Shown here in pieces: positions 11,410 through 22,449 of a DNA stretch of 64,000 nt. The notes under the pieces are model-generated. The model was not told the DNA's origin, made no database searches, and was given only the letters and a program-made list of their open reading frames with translations. Origin of the DNA: Metaphire vulgaris (Eukaryota; Annelida; Clitellata; Crassiclitellata; Megascolecidae); the NCBI GenBank assembly GCA_018105865.1, contig CM030856.1, forward strand, positions 4,734,220-4,798,219. Reading direction: 5' to 3'. Numbering within the stretch: the first letter of the stretch is position 1; every line of letters begins with the position of its first letter. The translations under genes were made by a program, and so were the position numbers.

Positions 11410-11527
11410 ATGAACAAGTGTTTCCAGCAGCTGATCAGTCATGCACACACGGTGAGGTCTAATTATGAGACCACTTTGCGAAAACACTCGTTCAACTGAA
11501 GTCAACGTTGCAGGGAAACAAAGAATT
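11410..11527 (-). pseudogene. hAT transposase C-terminal dimerisation domain remnant
   Basis: The minus strand reads CFPATLT, SVERVFSQSGLIIRPHR, then VCMTDQLLETLVH and runs into the TAA repeat. The P-A-(T/S)..VER.FS..G..(I/L)..R..L..Q.LE.L.F pattern is the well-known hAT C-terminal dimerisation region. It shows directly that the 10952-11889 element belongs to the hAT superfamily. Nothing of the DDE catalytic part or the BED finger is visible, so this is a fragment of about 38 residues. The sister copy retains the same frame. Confidence 0.85.
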
Positions 11528-11694
11528 CTGCTAAAGAATCAACTGGTATTATAAAGGAAACAATGACTAAACATTTAGAGTAACTCAACTCAAGTATGTA
11601 GCCAAATATAAATCCACATACTACTCTTACCTTGGAACATAATTATTAGTACAATTGAAAATGGTATACAAGTAATTTGGTCCTTATAAGGACT

Positions 11695-11880
11695 TTTCAA
11701 GGACTAAGTTACAAGGACCAGGACAAGGACCGATCTGCAAGGACGAGGATAAGGACGAGGACTGAACCCCCAAGGACGAGGATAAGGACGAGGACTGACT
11801 CCCCAAGGACGAGGACAAGGACAAGGACTTCAAATTGGTCCTTAAGGAGTCCTTAAGGACAAGGACCAGGACAAGGATTA
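11695..11880 (+). repeat. Right subterminal minisatellite of hAT copy 1
   Basis: Four to five units of AAGGACGAGGATAAGGACGA type, oriented the same way as the left array although the element ends are inverted. It finishes with a TCCTTAAGGAGTCCTTAAGG near-palindrome just before the right end. Confidence 0.85.
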
Positions 11881-12012
11881 ACATCACTGGAAACAACTAA
11901 TTGAGCCACAAAACCCTGGTATTATTTAAATTAATAACAAGCAGGAGTTGAACCTGTTCCATCAGCATGCCTGTCTAGCGTGTTACTAATCTGCCATCTT
12001 CCCACCTTACGA

Positions 12013-12295
12013 GGGAAGTTAGCAGAGTGGTAACAATGCTGGATGATAGAGCTGAAGGTCGCAGACTCGATGCCTGCAGGAGCCCTAAGGTCGACTCAGC
12101 CTTACTCGCTAGAAGGTGGTAAAACTGAGGAGCAACGTTAAGCTGGGAGGTAAAATGTGGGTCTGGGAAAGTAATGGCAATCTATCCCAGATTAATGGCT
12201 TATACCACCTACGTCACTGATTGCCTAGACTGGAGATAAGCGTCAGAACCCAACGCTTGGACTTGAGTACGAGACCTACCTTTACCTTTACCTAA
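12013..12295 (+). mobile_element. tRNA-headed SINE, family A
   Basis: A tRNA-like head carries an A-box-like TTAGCAGAGTGGT and a B-box-like GGTCGCAGACTCGATGCC, the split promoter of RNA polymerase III. A body follows (CCCTAAGGTCGACTCAGCC .. GGTGGTAAAACTGAGG .. AGCGTTGGACTTG-like), ending in tandem CCTTTA units. Copies also occur at 53725-54005 (minus strand) and 55150-55434. Confidence 0.8.
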
Positions 12296-12929
12296 TCCCC
12301 ATTTTAGATTACTTTCTTAATTACTTGCAAGCCAGATTTAGATCTCAACAATATGTCGTGCATGCATGCTGAATGATAATTATTATTATTAGCAGCTTGA
12401 TGTCTACTGCAAAGCAACCGGCTGTGTCTGGTGTCTTTGATGGACGCAAATTCAGTGCTTAGGCAAATCCTCTTATTGTGAGTGTGAAAGCAATACTTCT
12501 TCAAGTTTTGGTTAGCACTTTACAATTCATGATGAAAATATAATGGAAGTCAATTTGCTTTGAATAGTACTGTATATTATATTCAGGTATTTTGACTTTG
12601 ACAGTAGAACTGTTTGGTCGGCTAAATCGATTGATACCAGGAAAGTGTAAGTTACGTCCAAAGCATAAAAGCTTGTGCTTCAATATCAGAACGAGTTTGC
12701 ATTTAAAAGACATGTGTGCCAGCACTTCTGTGCTAATGCTCTACTGCATTTATTTGTAAATTGTTTTTTATAATTATGTCGGTATCCATGCCACCACTAC
12801 TACGATGCTAAACAAAACCAACAGTTATCTACTTATAGCCCAGACAGACCTCAGTAGGCTATTGTAGTGGTAGGCCTTCTTTCAAAAATAATATAATTTC
12901 ACTGTCATCTATTTATAAACACAAAATTT
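12296..12929. other. Unassigned AT-rich sequence
   Basis: No feature recognised. Minus-strand open frames at 12304-12504 and 12501-12725 resemble no family. Confidence 0.4.
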
Positions 12930-13050
12930 ATAAGCAATCAATCAATCAACTTCTATAGCGCCACTATCATAATGCCCAGGGCATCAGGCGATGGTGCACC
13001 AAATCCAAATAGAATTAGAGCCTGGTCAGGCCAGAAGCACATGCACAATG
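12930..13050 (-). mobile_element. SINE-like 3' end with CAAT/TGAT tail
   Basis: CAATCAATCAATCAACTTCT followed by ATAGCGCCACTATCATAATG and a CAGGCGATGGTGCACC block. On the minus strand this reads as a body ending GGCGCTATAGAAGTTGATTG with a TGAT tail. The same end is visible, more diverged, at 6360-6480, 40086-40260 and 42515-42640. Confidence 0.55.
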
Positions 13051-13136
13051 TATAACAAATAAGAAATCTGTTAAAAATGAAAATCTCATAATCTGTTGGA
13101 GTGTGATAAGCTCATTGGGTCATTGTACAATGTACA

Positions 13137-13193
13137 CAGTGGCGTCGCTAGGGTCGGTCCGCACCCATTCGCACCCCCCTACCGACGCCACTG
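13137..13193. mobile_element. 57-bp hAT-like mini-element
   Basis: The arms CAGTGGCGTCGCTAGGG and minus-strand CAGTGGCGTCGGTAGGG match at 16 of 17 bases, leaving a 23-base middle. GTACA borders both sides (13132-13136 and 13194-13198). The end sequence is the CAGTGGCG type seen in several other elements here, but this copy is reduced almost entirely to its two termini. Confidence 0.65.
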
Positions 13194-13324
13194 GTACATT
13201 TGATCAATATGTACTACGTGTAATGTGTGCTGGAATTTCCCTTAAAAATCATTATGACATTTGAACTAACTCGGAATAAAAATGTCCACATTGGACATTG
13301 CTTGGTGAGAACCAATATGATACA

Positions 13325-14200
13325 ATATCTTCTTCTTCTTCTTCAGCCATTTGCACTCACAGTGGAGCTTAGGCCATGAATAAGATCTCCACATTTCATT
13401 CAGTCTGCTGCCAGGTGCTCTAATCTACTCCAGGTGTATCCAATTGTCATGTCATGAAGCCGTCGTCACTATGCGAAGGCTGGCTGCAAAGTCGAACAAT
13501 AATTTTTCCACTGCTCCCTTTCTCTAGCTGCTTCCATTATATTTAGTGGAGCTTCTTTCATGTTAGTCCATGTCGTAATGTTATCTATCCAGCTGGCTTT
13601 GGGTCCGCCTTGCCTCCTGATTCCCTCCGTCAAACCCGTTATTATTGAGCTATTATTGAGTTATTATTGAGTTATTATTGAGTTATTCAGTATCCAATTT
13701 CTGTAAGCTATATTTTATAGCAATATTTTCCATGTGGTTCGTGGTCTTCCCTTTTTCATTTTCCTTGGCAGCTTCATGTCAACATTTATCTCATGTCTCG
13801 TGATGTTTTTGTCAGTTTTCTCGGGGTATGTCCTAGCCACCTCAATTTTTTGTTTCTTCTGCTATTGGTTCTTGGGATGTCGTTTTCTACAGTTCTTAGT
13901 TGCTGATTTTGTTCAGCAACCAGATTCATATGAATTGAATATCCGCTACTTAGTCTTCTGCATGGTCACTGGTTTTGATTTCCATAGGTTTTGCAACATC
14001 TTGAAGGCCGCCTGTGTTTTGCCAATCCTCGTGTTAACATCTTCTTCTGTTTCACCGGTGGTTGACATCACACTTCCCAGATATGTGAACTTAGGCATGT
14101 ATTCAATTTCCCCTTCAACTATTTCTAGTTTCTGGTCTTCTTTACTATATTTTATTATTATCCCCTTAGTTTTGGCTTGATTAATGATAATGATACATTA
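13325..14200 (-). pseudogene. RTE-like non-LTR retrotransposon ORF2, C-terminal part, broken
   Basis: Read on the minus strand from about 14190, the frame gives EYMPKFTYLGSVMSTTGETE, then DVNTRIGKTQAAFKMLQNLW. This is the region after the reverse transcriptase palm in many animal non-LTR elements. Frameshifts and stops follow, then GGPKASWIDNITTW, the Gly-Arg-Pro-type C-terminal segment of the same proteins. The fragment ends in a short GAA tail (13329-13345). Endonuclease and catalytic RT motifs are absent. The clade is inferred as RTE-like only from the C-terminal pattern. Confidence 0.8.
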
Positions 14201-14615
14201 TAAACATTACTAAAAAGTTCTGCACGCACGATGGAGAGTTCACTAAGCATGAGGCAAAACAACTGCCATGGCAACGAAGCATTCAGCGTCTTCTCAGTCA
14301 ACAGACAAAAAGAGGTCATCGAAGACACAGTGTGTGTCTATCATTTTGATGTTCAGCAAAAATCCGCCATGTGCACAAGAAGTAAAATTTCTCTAATCGT
14401 TAGCTACATTTTTGAAACCACTCAGAACTGTCGGATGTAGTTCCTACAGCTGCTGTAACGAATACACCACATTTTTGTGACCAAAACGATGAAGAGATAT
14501 CAGTTCCTCCTCGCACACGGTCTAAATTTTAAAGTTTTGCTATTGCTATGTACCGTGCACAGTATGCAGTGTCGAATGTCTGTTTTGCCCTAAGCCTGAA
14601 ATGTAATCTAATCAT

Positions 14616-14647
14616 AATTGATTACTTCTATTTGGAAGTAATCAATT
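14616..14647. repeat. Perfect 13-bp hairpin
   Basis: AATTGATTACTTC and its exact reverse complement GAAGTAATCAATT are separated by six bases. Further AATTGATTACT-like copies follow to about 14690. It may be the core of a degraded inverted-repeat transposon, but no outer ends were found. Confidence 0.6.
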
Positions 14648-14792
14648 ACTTCTGTTTCAGAAAATGATTGCAACTGCAATTGATTACTGATAGAAACCAT
14701 TTGGAAAATAGTAAGTGTAATTGTAAAGTCTGATTGCATCAACAGAAGTAATCTGAAAACCCTTCTGAGTCAAATTATAAGAAACAATAAAA

Positions 14793-15155
14793 CAGTGTTT
14801 CCCAACCTTTTTCTTGCCAAGGCACACATTAGTCAGAAATCAAACAGTAAAGCGGCACACCGGATGTAAAATGCACTGCGCCGTTGCTACGTAAGAAAAC
14901 CTGAGCCACCCATTTATTGAAATCCTAGTGGAGTGTCATTGCCAAGCAGATGAAGCGAGGTGATTTTGTATAGAAATTAATATTTCCGTGTGATCTCATG
15001 TTTTATTTCATTACAGAGTTATCCTATTTTAATTTATAATTTACTTTAATGCTATGCAATTTTTATTTTACTATTTTCTGACATTCTGTCACAAAAAACT
15101 TTGATAGCAGCCGCACCACAGTTGTGTGCCACGGCACATAGGTTGGGAAGCACTG
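14793..15155. mobile_element. hAT-type MITE, 363 bp
   Basis: The left end CAGTGTTTCCCAACCTTTTT and minus-strand right end CAGTGCTTCCCAACCTATGT are inverted repeats, each followed by a GCCAAGGCACAC or GCCGTGGCACAC block. The flanks CAATAAAA (14785-14792) and CATTAAAA (15156-15163) agree at 7 of 8 bases. No transposase coding remains; the minus-strand frame at 15052-15249 is not transposase-like. Confidence 0.85.
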
Positions 15156-15163
15156 CATTAAAA

Positions 15164-16104
15164 TATAAGATACTTATAAACAAAAGTGTTGCTAGAACCT
15201 GAGGAAGTGAACTATTGATGTACGTAAAGGTCATGTTTTTGTGCAACAAACTATAAATTTAATGACAGGACATCATTTAATCAACTGTGGACAGCATTTG
15301 AAAATGTGTGGCTCCAATTGCTTCAAGGCAAAGATTATTAATATTCTGCTTTACAGTGTGACTCAAGCGCAAAACAGGAAAATTGTCCTTTATTAATACC
15401 AAGATCAAAGCCATCACAGTTGAGAACGCAGACATGGTTATATGGCTGATCATGAACAGGATAACCCTGCAATATTGACAACTCTGGTCAGTGTGTCAGT
15501 TAGAATAAATCAGAACACTGGTTCATCCAAGACACTCAATTGGTTTCAATGGATAAAATCAGAAACATTCTACAATCAGTTTCAAATGATGTCATTTACA
15601 GTGGTTCAAATACTGACCATACCACTTCAAGCCTTTTACACGAATGCTTGGCATTTACTGAAATCCTAAGGTAGAAGGTTGTTAAATGACTTGCCAACAA
15701 ATGACAGGTCTAAAGATTATCACCTGTTATTGTAAAATTGACATATGACAACTACAACGACGACGACGATGATGATGATGATGGGTATATAGACTTCAGC
15801 TAATTCTTTTAAAAGCCGCTACAATAATTATACATAAAAGAACAATTAGAGTAAAATAGTTAAAGCAGGTAAACAGTGCCATTTCTCTTGAGAGTGTGAA
15901 TGGAGCTCTTGGTTTGTTGCAATGTGAAAAATACGCAGACAAAAAAAATATCAAACACAAAACGCTCCGCAGGTGTTAGAATTAAATTGTAACGCTATTC
16001 ATTTGACACGTCATTCATTTGTTCTGATTGTAACATCCAGCAACTGGCTGAGTCAAAGGCATTGGAAAATTATATAACTATAGTATAATAATATATAGTA
16101 TACT
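15164..16104. other. Intronic sequence
   Basis: A short GAC/GAT repeat lies at about 15757-15783. AT-rich palindromic TATA sequence at 16080-16112 is the target of the next element. No gene recognised; the frame at 15442-15669 is unassigned. Confidence 0.45.
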
Positions 16105-16112
16105 ATATATAC

Positions 16113-16365
16113 CAGTGGTGAAAGTCAGAGGGAATGCGGGGGAACTAAGTTCCCCAACCTTTTTGGACCCTGAAAATGTTTTCCCAAAATTTTTCAATAT
16201 TTGTTCCAATATTGTAAAAGCACCGTGTACTTGTTGCAAAACCATTAAGCTAAGATTTAAAAAGCGCTACAGAAATGTAAATGATGGCTACCCATAGTTC
16301 GTTAGGGTTAGGGTTAGGTTAGGGTTAGAGTTCCCCCACCTTTTTTTCACAGACTTTCAGCACTG
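16113..16365. mobile_element. hAT-type MITE, 253 bp, contains TTAGGG units
   Basis: The left end CAGTGGTGAAAGTCAGAGG and minus-strand right end CAGTGCTGAAAGTCTGTGA are inverted repeats. ATATATAC lies on both sides (16105-16112 and 16366-16373), though within a TA-rich target. A run of TTAGGG-type units (about 16302-16328) sits inside the element, so this telomere-like sequence came with the transposon. Confidence 0.8.
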
Positions 16366-16783
16366 ATATATACTATATATACTATACTATATATACTATA
16401 TATAGATAATATATATAGTTCTCAGTGAATCTGATTTAAATGAATAATGTGAACTACAGAGGCCAAATTTATTATTCCTGTCTTCATCAATAATAACAGT
16501 AATAATAATAGTAATAATAATAAGGGACCTTTACGAACTATTTCTAAAACACCAAGGCATCAACTGATGGTACTTTAAATCCCTGTATTAAGGACCAGAT
16601 CAATTCATGTGATCAGTTATTGGGGTATTATCATAGTCAATACTATCATCAATATCAGCTTTATCATTATCATCATTATTATTATTATGATTAGTCAAAG
16701 GAAACTAAAGAACTCTGATGTTGTTCAACAGCTAGTTGTATGTGCTTATAAGTTAGCTATGGGCAATGGGCACATACTGTACC

Positions 16784-16976
16784 CAGTGTTTAATCTAGAC
16801 TCCTGGACTTCGGGGGGAAACTGAAAAAGCCGGGGAAAACTGACAAAGCCGGGGTAGTTCAGCTAGGGGCCGCTGTTAGTCCATGTAGTATTCCAAAATT
16901 TCCGGAGGGAATTTGAAATTTCCGGGGTGGAAAAAGGGCAATTTTCCCCTCCGGAAACGGCCTAGATTAAACACTG
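16784..16976. mobile_element. hAT-type MITE, 193 bp, exact 8-bp target duplication
   Basis: The left end CAGTGTTTAATCTAGACTCC and minus-strand right end CAGTGTTTAATCTAGGCCGT share their first 15 bases. ACTGTACC flanks both sides exactly (16776-16783 and 16977-16984). The body is rich in CCGGGG and GGGGAAAA blocks. The element at 57523-57713 has closely related ends and almost the same length. Confidence 0.9.
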
Positions 16977-16984
16977 ACTGTACC

Positions 16985-17593
16985 TGCCAGCCATCAATTG
17001 TACAGCCTCCCAAAAACCGTTTCATTATACAACTGTCACTTGCCATGTCTTGCCGCCATTTTGATTTTGAGCCAAAATGCCACAGAATATCTCACGTCAT
17101 CCAACCAAAACTGCATTAAGACCTGAACATAGCCAGGACGAATAGCCTATAAAAACACTTGAGGATCCCCATAAGATTCCAACTGTGTGGTCTCTGGTAG
17201 AGTATGAGCTATATAATAATGGATGTTACACATTAACAGAAACAAAAAATATATCTGTGGCTCCAGCATGACTGCATGTGGTTAAAAGTGGAATCCAGTT
17301 TACACAAGATGAAATTAATTTCACATTTACAGAATCAAGTGATCCAAGCTGGATACTCATCCAGTGTCTGATTTATCAAAAGGCAGTAGGGGGGGTTGGA
17401 AAAACTCCCATACCAATTTTTTAATCACCAGTTAGGGGTGGATGGCACATAACCAATATTTTCAGCTCCAGTAGCGACGGGCGTTCCTCGCAGAGAAGGT
17501 CAAAAGTTTCATCCCCTCGGAAAATTTAGCTATGCATTAAGCGGAACAATAACTTAAATAGTTTTCTGGTTTATCAAGTAACGTGATGCTCAC
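16985..17593. other. Intron flanking the Ig3b exon
   Basis: The stretch at about 17360-17530 (CCAGTGTCTGATTTATC with G-rich sequence, then CAGTAGCGACGGG) looks transposon-like, but no paired end or duplication was found. Otherwise unremarkable. Confidence 0.4.
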
Positions 17594-17737
17594 ATGTAAC
17601 ATTGAGAAACGCCTGAGCTGTGGGTGCTGATCCAAGGCCATTGGTCGGTTGACATTCATACCATGCCAGGTCGTCCTTAGCCACAGAATTAATTATGAGG
17701 CTTCCATCTGCGTAGATCCCCGCTCGGGCCATCAAAC
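17594..17737 (-). CDS. IGSF9: IGSF9-like exon encoding the second half of Ig domain 3
   Basis: The acceptor TTGCTGCAG ends at 17738 and the donor GTGAGC begins at 17593. The 144-base exon is phase 1 to phase 1. It reads LMARAGIYADGSLIINSVAK, then the tyrosine-corner cysteine in DDLAWYECQPTNGLG and closes AFLNVT. DGSLIIN..DDLAWYEC..TNG is the expected second half of Ig3 in IGSF9/Turtle proteins. Its first codon is completed by the last G of the 19778 exon, and its last T joins the Ig4 exon to give Tyr, so the three exons splice in frame. The frame is intact. Confidence 0.93.
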
Positions 17738-17884
17738 CTGCAGCAACATTAAATAGCAACAGCTCAGCAACCCTTACGAAGTCTAAAATTAAACAAATAC
17801 ATTGCATCCTACAAATGCATCAGTTAGGGGCAGTCTGGCTCAAAATGGTCAGTTTCGTTTTACTAATAATTTTCATGGATTTCA

Positions 17885-18210
17885 TGGATGGAAAAGAAAA
17901 CCAATAAAGAGATCTTGAATGAATTTGGAATAAAAAGAAGTCTGATGGTAACCATTAGAAAAAAGCAGCTTTCCTTCTTTGGACACATAATGAGGAAGGA
18001 AGGCCTGGAGCATTTGGCAATAACTGAAAAAGTGGAGGGGAAAAGAGCTAGAGGAAGGCAGATAAACACCTACGTAGACTGCCTATGAGAAGAAATTGAG
18101 GGAGTAAAGAACAACATCGAATTAATTAATAAGAGGATGTCAAGATCGAACAAAGTGGAAATCCATGGTCGCTAACGTAGAAATACACAGCACATAAAGA
18201 AGAATAATAG
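17885..18210 (+). pseudogene. RTE-like non-LTR retrotransposon, C-terminal ORF2 fragment
   Basis: The frame from 17888 gives KTNKEILNEFGIKRSLMVTI, RKKQLSFFGHIMRKEGLEHL and VEGKRARGRQ. This is the hallmark C-terminus of many animal non-LTR retrotransposon polyproteins (L.FFGH..R..GLE .. GK..G(R/K)GR). It breaks at a TGA at about 18087 but related sequence continues to VKNNIELINKRMSRSNK. The end is A-rich with AAGAAGAATAATAG. It is 5' truncated. Confidence 0.85.
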
Positions 18211-18715
18211 AGGAGTGACATTTTTTTAATTCCTTGAGATTTCAATTTTTCATTGAGCATTAGGAGTGCTTGAGTGGCTCCAGTTCATGTAAGCTGCTTC
18301 TGCATTCTGCCTTGTTTGAAACTTTTGGATGTTTTAATTTCTGTCATCGAGAACTCGTTAATCTTTCCAACTTTACTTTGCTTCATGTTAGATTAATTGC
18401 TCTTCGCACAACTTTCATATGAGTCATCTAACCAGTCGTTTTGTAGACATCTTAAACGTTTGAGAAAGGCTGAGTGAATGCAAAAGAAAGCTACATTTGA
18501 TGCTGTTCTCTACACCCACAATAATAATAATAATAATAATAATAAAGTAATAATAAATTAATTAAACATATAAACTATGAATTAATTAAAATAGCAAATT
18601 AGTTTTAAATAAATAAAGTAGCCATAAATCTCACTAAAACTAACTTTGCAAATTTTTACCCAAAGAATAAATGTCCACATCCAAACTCTGACCAAATAAT
18701 ATATATAAATTGACC

Positions 18716-18778
<63 letters not shown>

Positions 18779-18873
18779 CAGTAAATTACCAAGCAGTTCA
18801 GCTGTGGAGCTTCAGCTCCAGGCCTACTTCATTTTAAATGACACAATGCATATGACCGAATCTGGAAAACTTA
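18211..18873. other. Intronic sequence with (TAA)n repeats
   Basis: TAA arrays lie at about 18520-18545 and 18718-18775. Nothing else recognised. Confidence 0.6.
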
Positions 18874-18954
18874 TTAACCCCTTAACTGGGTGCCCTGAGT
18901 AATGCTCGTCCATTTTACATTGAGCTACAAATAGCTGCCCAGTTAAGGGGTTAA
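18874..18954. mobile_element. 81-bp TTAA-flanked palindromic element, copy 1
   Basis: TTAACCCCTTAACTGGG at the left is an exact 17-bp inverted copy of the right end. TTAA at both extremes followed by CCC is the usual signature of piggyBac-type ends. The core CGTCCATTTTACATTGAG is shared with the copies at 51490-51569 and 60997-61076. There is no coding capacity. Confidence 0.85.
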
Positions 18955-19777
18955 AATATTTTTTCTGCAATGTGTATTTGCCTTCTGCAATGACTTTAAA
19001 AGACACGTCTGATTTTAAATCTGCCTCTATTGTTCTGACAATATAGACAGAATGCAATTCAGTGACTGCCGTGAAATACGATAGCTTCGTTTCAAGGCAA
19101 CATGTAAAACGTCATTGCTAAAGTATTTACGGTAGAAAGACTGCTTCTCTGGCTGCGGCCAGACAAAACTCTTTCTCCTCCCCTCCAACAATAAAGCCAT
19201 GGCAAAATGGCCAATATTGACACAAAATCTCTCCTGTGGGGAATGGCCAAAGCAAAACGCTAAACTTGACGGAAATAATAATTTTGATTAGGGTGCAACT
19301 GCTGCAGGACATTTCCACAAACTACTGCAGCTTGGAAGCCTGGTCTGTACCACTGTAAATAAAACATTCTGTGCTATTTTCCAAATGTAAAATTAAACCA
19401 TGGATATTACTGACTGCATATTAATCTTCCACATTATATCCTTTAATTGCAAATAAACAATGGATGATATTAATGACTGAACTACAAATGAGAGCTTTCT
19501 GAACACTAACGATATTGGGTTACTTTTGAATTGAAATCACGTTGAGCAATTCCCTCAAGTCTCAACCTTCAATGAAAATCCCAGAAATACAAGCGCATTG
19601 ACAATACTCAGTTGATTTGTGTTATTATTGGTTGTGTTTTAACATTTTTTTGATGCTGTGCTTGTCATGAAATAAAGATTATTAATACCCGAATAAAAAT
19701 AAATAATCCTTTAAAACTGCTCCCATTACTAACCCAAACACAAAACGTTTCTCTGAAAGCAATATTTTAAAATTTAC
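18955..19777. other. Intronic sequence
   Basis: AT-rich, no repeat or coding match recognised. Confidence 0.45.
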
Positions 19778-19921
19778 CTGGTACGTGTTGAACGTCAACC
19801 TCGTTTTTGAACCAATGGTACGAGATATTATTTGGAAAACCCTCTGCCTGACAATTGAGTTTCACTCGACTACCCTCCACTGCTGTGCTGTTCTTTGGTG
19901 GAATCATGATGTAGACATTGT
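19778..19921 (-). CDS. IGSF9: IGSF9-like exon encoding the first half of Ig domain 3
   Basis: The acceptor GGTTTTTAG ends at 19922 and the donor GTAAAT begins at 19777. The exon is 144 bases, phase 1 to phase 1. It opens NVYIMIPPKNSTAVEGSRVK with the first Ig cysteine in LNCQAEGFP and the core tryptophan in SYHWFKNEVDV, ending HVP plus one base. The IPPKNST..EGS..LNC stretch is one of the best-conserved pieces of IGSF9/Turtle, at the start of Ig3. The domain is finished by the 17594 exon 2 kb downstream. An intron in the middle of Ig3 is a useful gene-structure character. The frame is intact. Confidence 0.94.
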
Positions 19922-20339
19922 CTAAAAACCAGTGCATGTTTATACATATTGTGGTCATAAAGATTTTACTGTATATTTACACTATTCTAAAAGCTTCTGT
20001 CTTCTAATATGCAGTGTATGTCCAATCTCTAGTAATGACAGTAAGACAATGCATAATAGTTCTGTGAAGTCAGGTTGATCAGTGGTACACTGGTTCATGC
20101 ATACGTCTACAGTCTAGACTACCGTATGTATGTAATTCATACAGCCATTAATCTATTTTTATGTGGTTCGATTTGAAAGTGTTTGGGCCAAATTAGTCTG
20201 AATTTTGATTTGGTCAGCACATGACCATCTAGTGAACTGGAAGTTTTGTCTGTTGTCTGTTAATAAATCTATTGAGCATGTTAGGGAAACATTTGGGAAA
20301 AGTTCAAAATTGAATTTGACGTAGAAATGACATAAAACT

Positions 20340-20340
<1 letters not shown>
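19922..20340. other. Intronic sequence
   Basis: Nothing recognised. Confidence 0.45.

Positions 20341-20422
<82 letters not shown>
20341..20422. repeat. (TA)n(GA)n compound microsatellite
   Basis: About 27 TA units followed by about 13 GA units. A CA repeat follows at 20499-20520. The open frame crossing it is an artefact. Confidence 0.95.
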
Positions 20423-20423
<1 letters not shown>

Positions 20424-20980
20424 GTTTTTGTTTTTTTGCCCTTGGTACTTAGTTCCCGAGGGACTTATTATAAAAACGTGTCCGAAGACACAAACAGACA
20501 CACACACACACACACACACATGACTGTGTAGATACCAAATATTATTGAAATACCAACTCTAGACAAATTTTGGTAAACTACTGAAACCCATAATTGATAC
20601 AATTAATTATTCATTTGACGGTTATCATCAATGCATGCAGACTTTCAGTCATGATATATTAATAACAAGTCTGACTGTGACCAACAGTTAAACATCAGCG
20701 AATGACTACATCCAAACCAAAAGAACGACAAGAACTATTTTAAACAACAGATGGATTTATTGATATCACAGTATTCACTAGATGGCACAATGCTATTTCC
20801 TTTATCCACAATATTGGATACATGTTCTCTGTAAGACTGGAAACACATTAACTCATTATGGAAGAAAGTCAGATGATGACAGACAGCCAGCTAATGGGCA
20901 GTGGCTAGTAAATTATATAGAATACCAATGTGACAAGCCCATAATGTAGTGTTAAGGACAACAGCCTTTTCTCTTTCCTT

Positions 20981-21251
20981 CAGTGGCGTGCAGAGAGTAG
21001 TGTGTGCCCGGGGTCAAAGTCAACTTTGAAGCACCCCATCATCTGGTGGATAGTCGACAAGCAAAATAAAGGTCACGGAGTCAATTTTGGCACCACCCAT
21101 CTGGTGTGCACCCAGGGCCAAATCGATAGTTTTTAAGGGTTCTACTGTAAAAAAAAGTGTTGACGAGCAAAAAAGGTTGTCGGTCAATTTTTATGCCCCC
21201 CCTCTGATGTGCGCCCGGGGCCGCCTGCTGCCACCCCTCTGCACGCTAATG
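20981..21251. mobile_element. hAT-type MITE, 271 bp
   Basis: The left end CAGTGGCGTGCAGAG and minus-strand right end CATTAGCGTGCAGAGG are inverted repeats. The flanks CTTTCCTT (20973-20980) and CTTTCCTG (21252-21259) agree at 7 of 8 bases. Two GACAAGCAAAATAAAGGTCA-type motifs lie inside (21055-21074 and 21162-21180). Same family as 8408-8698. Confidence 0.87.
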
Positions 21252-21309
21252 CTTTCCTGAAAAAAGCTCCTTTCTCTCTCTCTCTCTCTCTTTTTTATGA
21301 GATCATACC

Positions 21310-21645
21310 TATTAGAGTCAAGCATTGCCTGTTTCATGCCTGCTGCAGAACTCCTGGTCAATGGATTTTTTCGACTGTCAACTGGACTATTGCAATGCAC
21401 TCTCATTCTACTAAGTCTCTGCTTTCACCTTTGCCGTCTCTACTGAATGCTGCCACTCACTCAGTGGCCACACCTCCCAAGACAATCCAAATTCTCAGAA
21501 CTTACTCTTTCCCTCTGACTGATCGCTGGGATGACCCGGTCTTTTGCGGATGGATTTGAAGTACCATCGATTGATACCCTTAGGTTTTAGCACTGGTGCT
21601 ATAGAAGTGCATAATTATTGGTTGTTATTATTATTATTATAATGC
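21310..21645 (+). pseudogene. CR1-like retrotransposon fragment with 3' tail
   Basis: One frame gives DCQLDYCNAL, matching the LDYCN(A/S)L motif in the C-terminal part of CR1-clade reverse transcriptases. Much of the following domain is deleted. The 3' end TGGATTTGAAGTACC .. GCTATAGAAGTGCATAATTA and ATT repeats matches the end of the fragment at 22925-23400, so the two derive from the same element family. Confidence 0.7.
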
Positions 21646-22449
21646 AACAATGCAGACCCATCCTCATTTGTTGTACTGAAAATTATACGAACTCATACTA
21701 ATGATTAGGCTTTGCACAACTTAGAAAAATACAATTAGCATGCACGTCAAATGCACAAAACCAGTGTTACAAAGTCGTCACAGTTTGCACAGCGCACTTT
21801 GTCTATGCTTAAGAAGCAAAGGCGAAAACCCTTAAGACCAAATGCTCTGTGCAAAGTAACAACATACAAGTATACGGTTTATGACTAGTGTATCATTTGT
21901 ATTGGATTTCAAGTTCATAATTAAAGAGTACAACTACACCAAAAGCAAAACAAGTAAGTGGTAAATAAATTAGTCCTCTTGCAGTGGAAATTGCCAATGA
22001 TGTCCTAATATGACCACCATTGTGAGATTTCATTACTCAAGAAAAATGTAGGACTTTGAAGAAATAAAGACCAGAGGACATGGCTTTTTGTATAAAAAAA
22101 GTTTCCAGAACGCAATAGTCAGCAGTAAGTTGTCAACAAGACGTAGTGGCCATACAATATTATTCTAATTGTTTTGGACCATCGATAAAAATAAAATGTA
22201 TGATAAGAAAATTGAAAAAGAGACAACAATTAGATAATTATAGTTCAAACATTCTATTTTTTAACCTAGTGTTGCAATAAAAAAAATTAAACCAGTCTTC
22301 AGATTTTCCGGAATGCTGTTCCGCCTTGCTCCAGCACAAAAAAGCCTTGCCAGAGGATATGAACTACTTCCCAAACTATAACCATTTATTTTAGCAAAGG
22401 TGATCACAAATATGTTTCTCTGTCAGCCTCGTACTACTCTTCATATTTG
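21646..22449. other. Intronic sequence
   Basis: Unremarkable AT-rich sequence. Confidence 0.45.

Larger units (their letters stand above)
10952..11889. mobile_element. hAT transposon copy 1, 938 bp, minisatellite near both ends
   Basis: The ends are CAGTGATGTTAACAAGGACC and, on the minus strand, CAGTGATGTTAATCCTTGTC. GAAACAAC lies on both sides (10944-10951 and 11890-11897), an exact 8-bp duplication. Just inside each end is an array of a roughly 30-bp unit built from CCAAGGACGAGGATAAGGAC. The middle holds a SINE-like (TAA)n segment and, on the minus strand, a remnant of the hAT dimerisation domain. A sister copy lies at 34475-35387 with a different target site. The element cannot move itself because the rest of the transposase is missing. 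Confidence 0.92.

Noticed and set aside
16302..16328. TTAGGG run as a chromosome-fusion scar
   Set aside because: It lies within the boundaries of a MITE that has its own target duplication.
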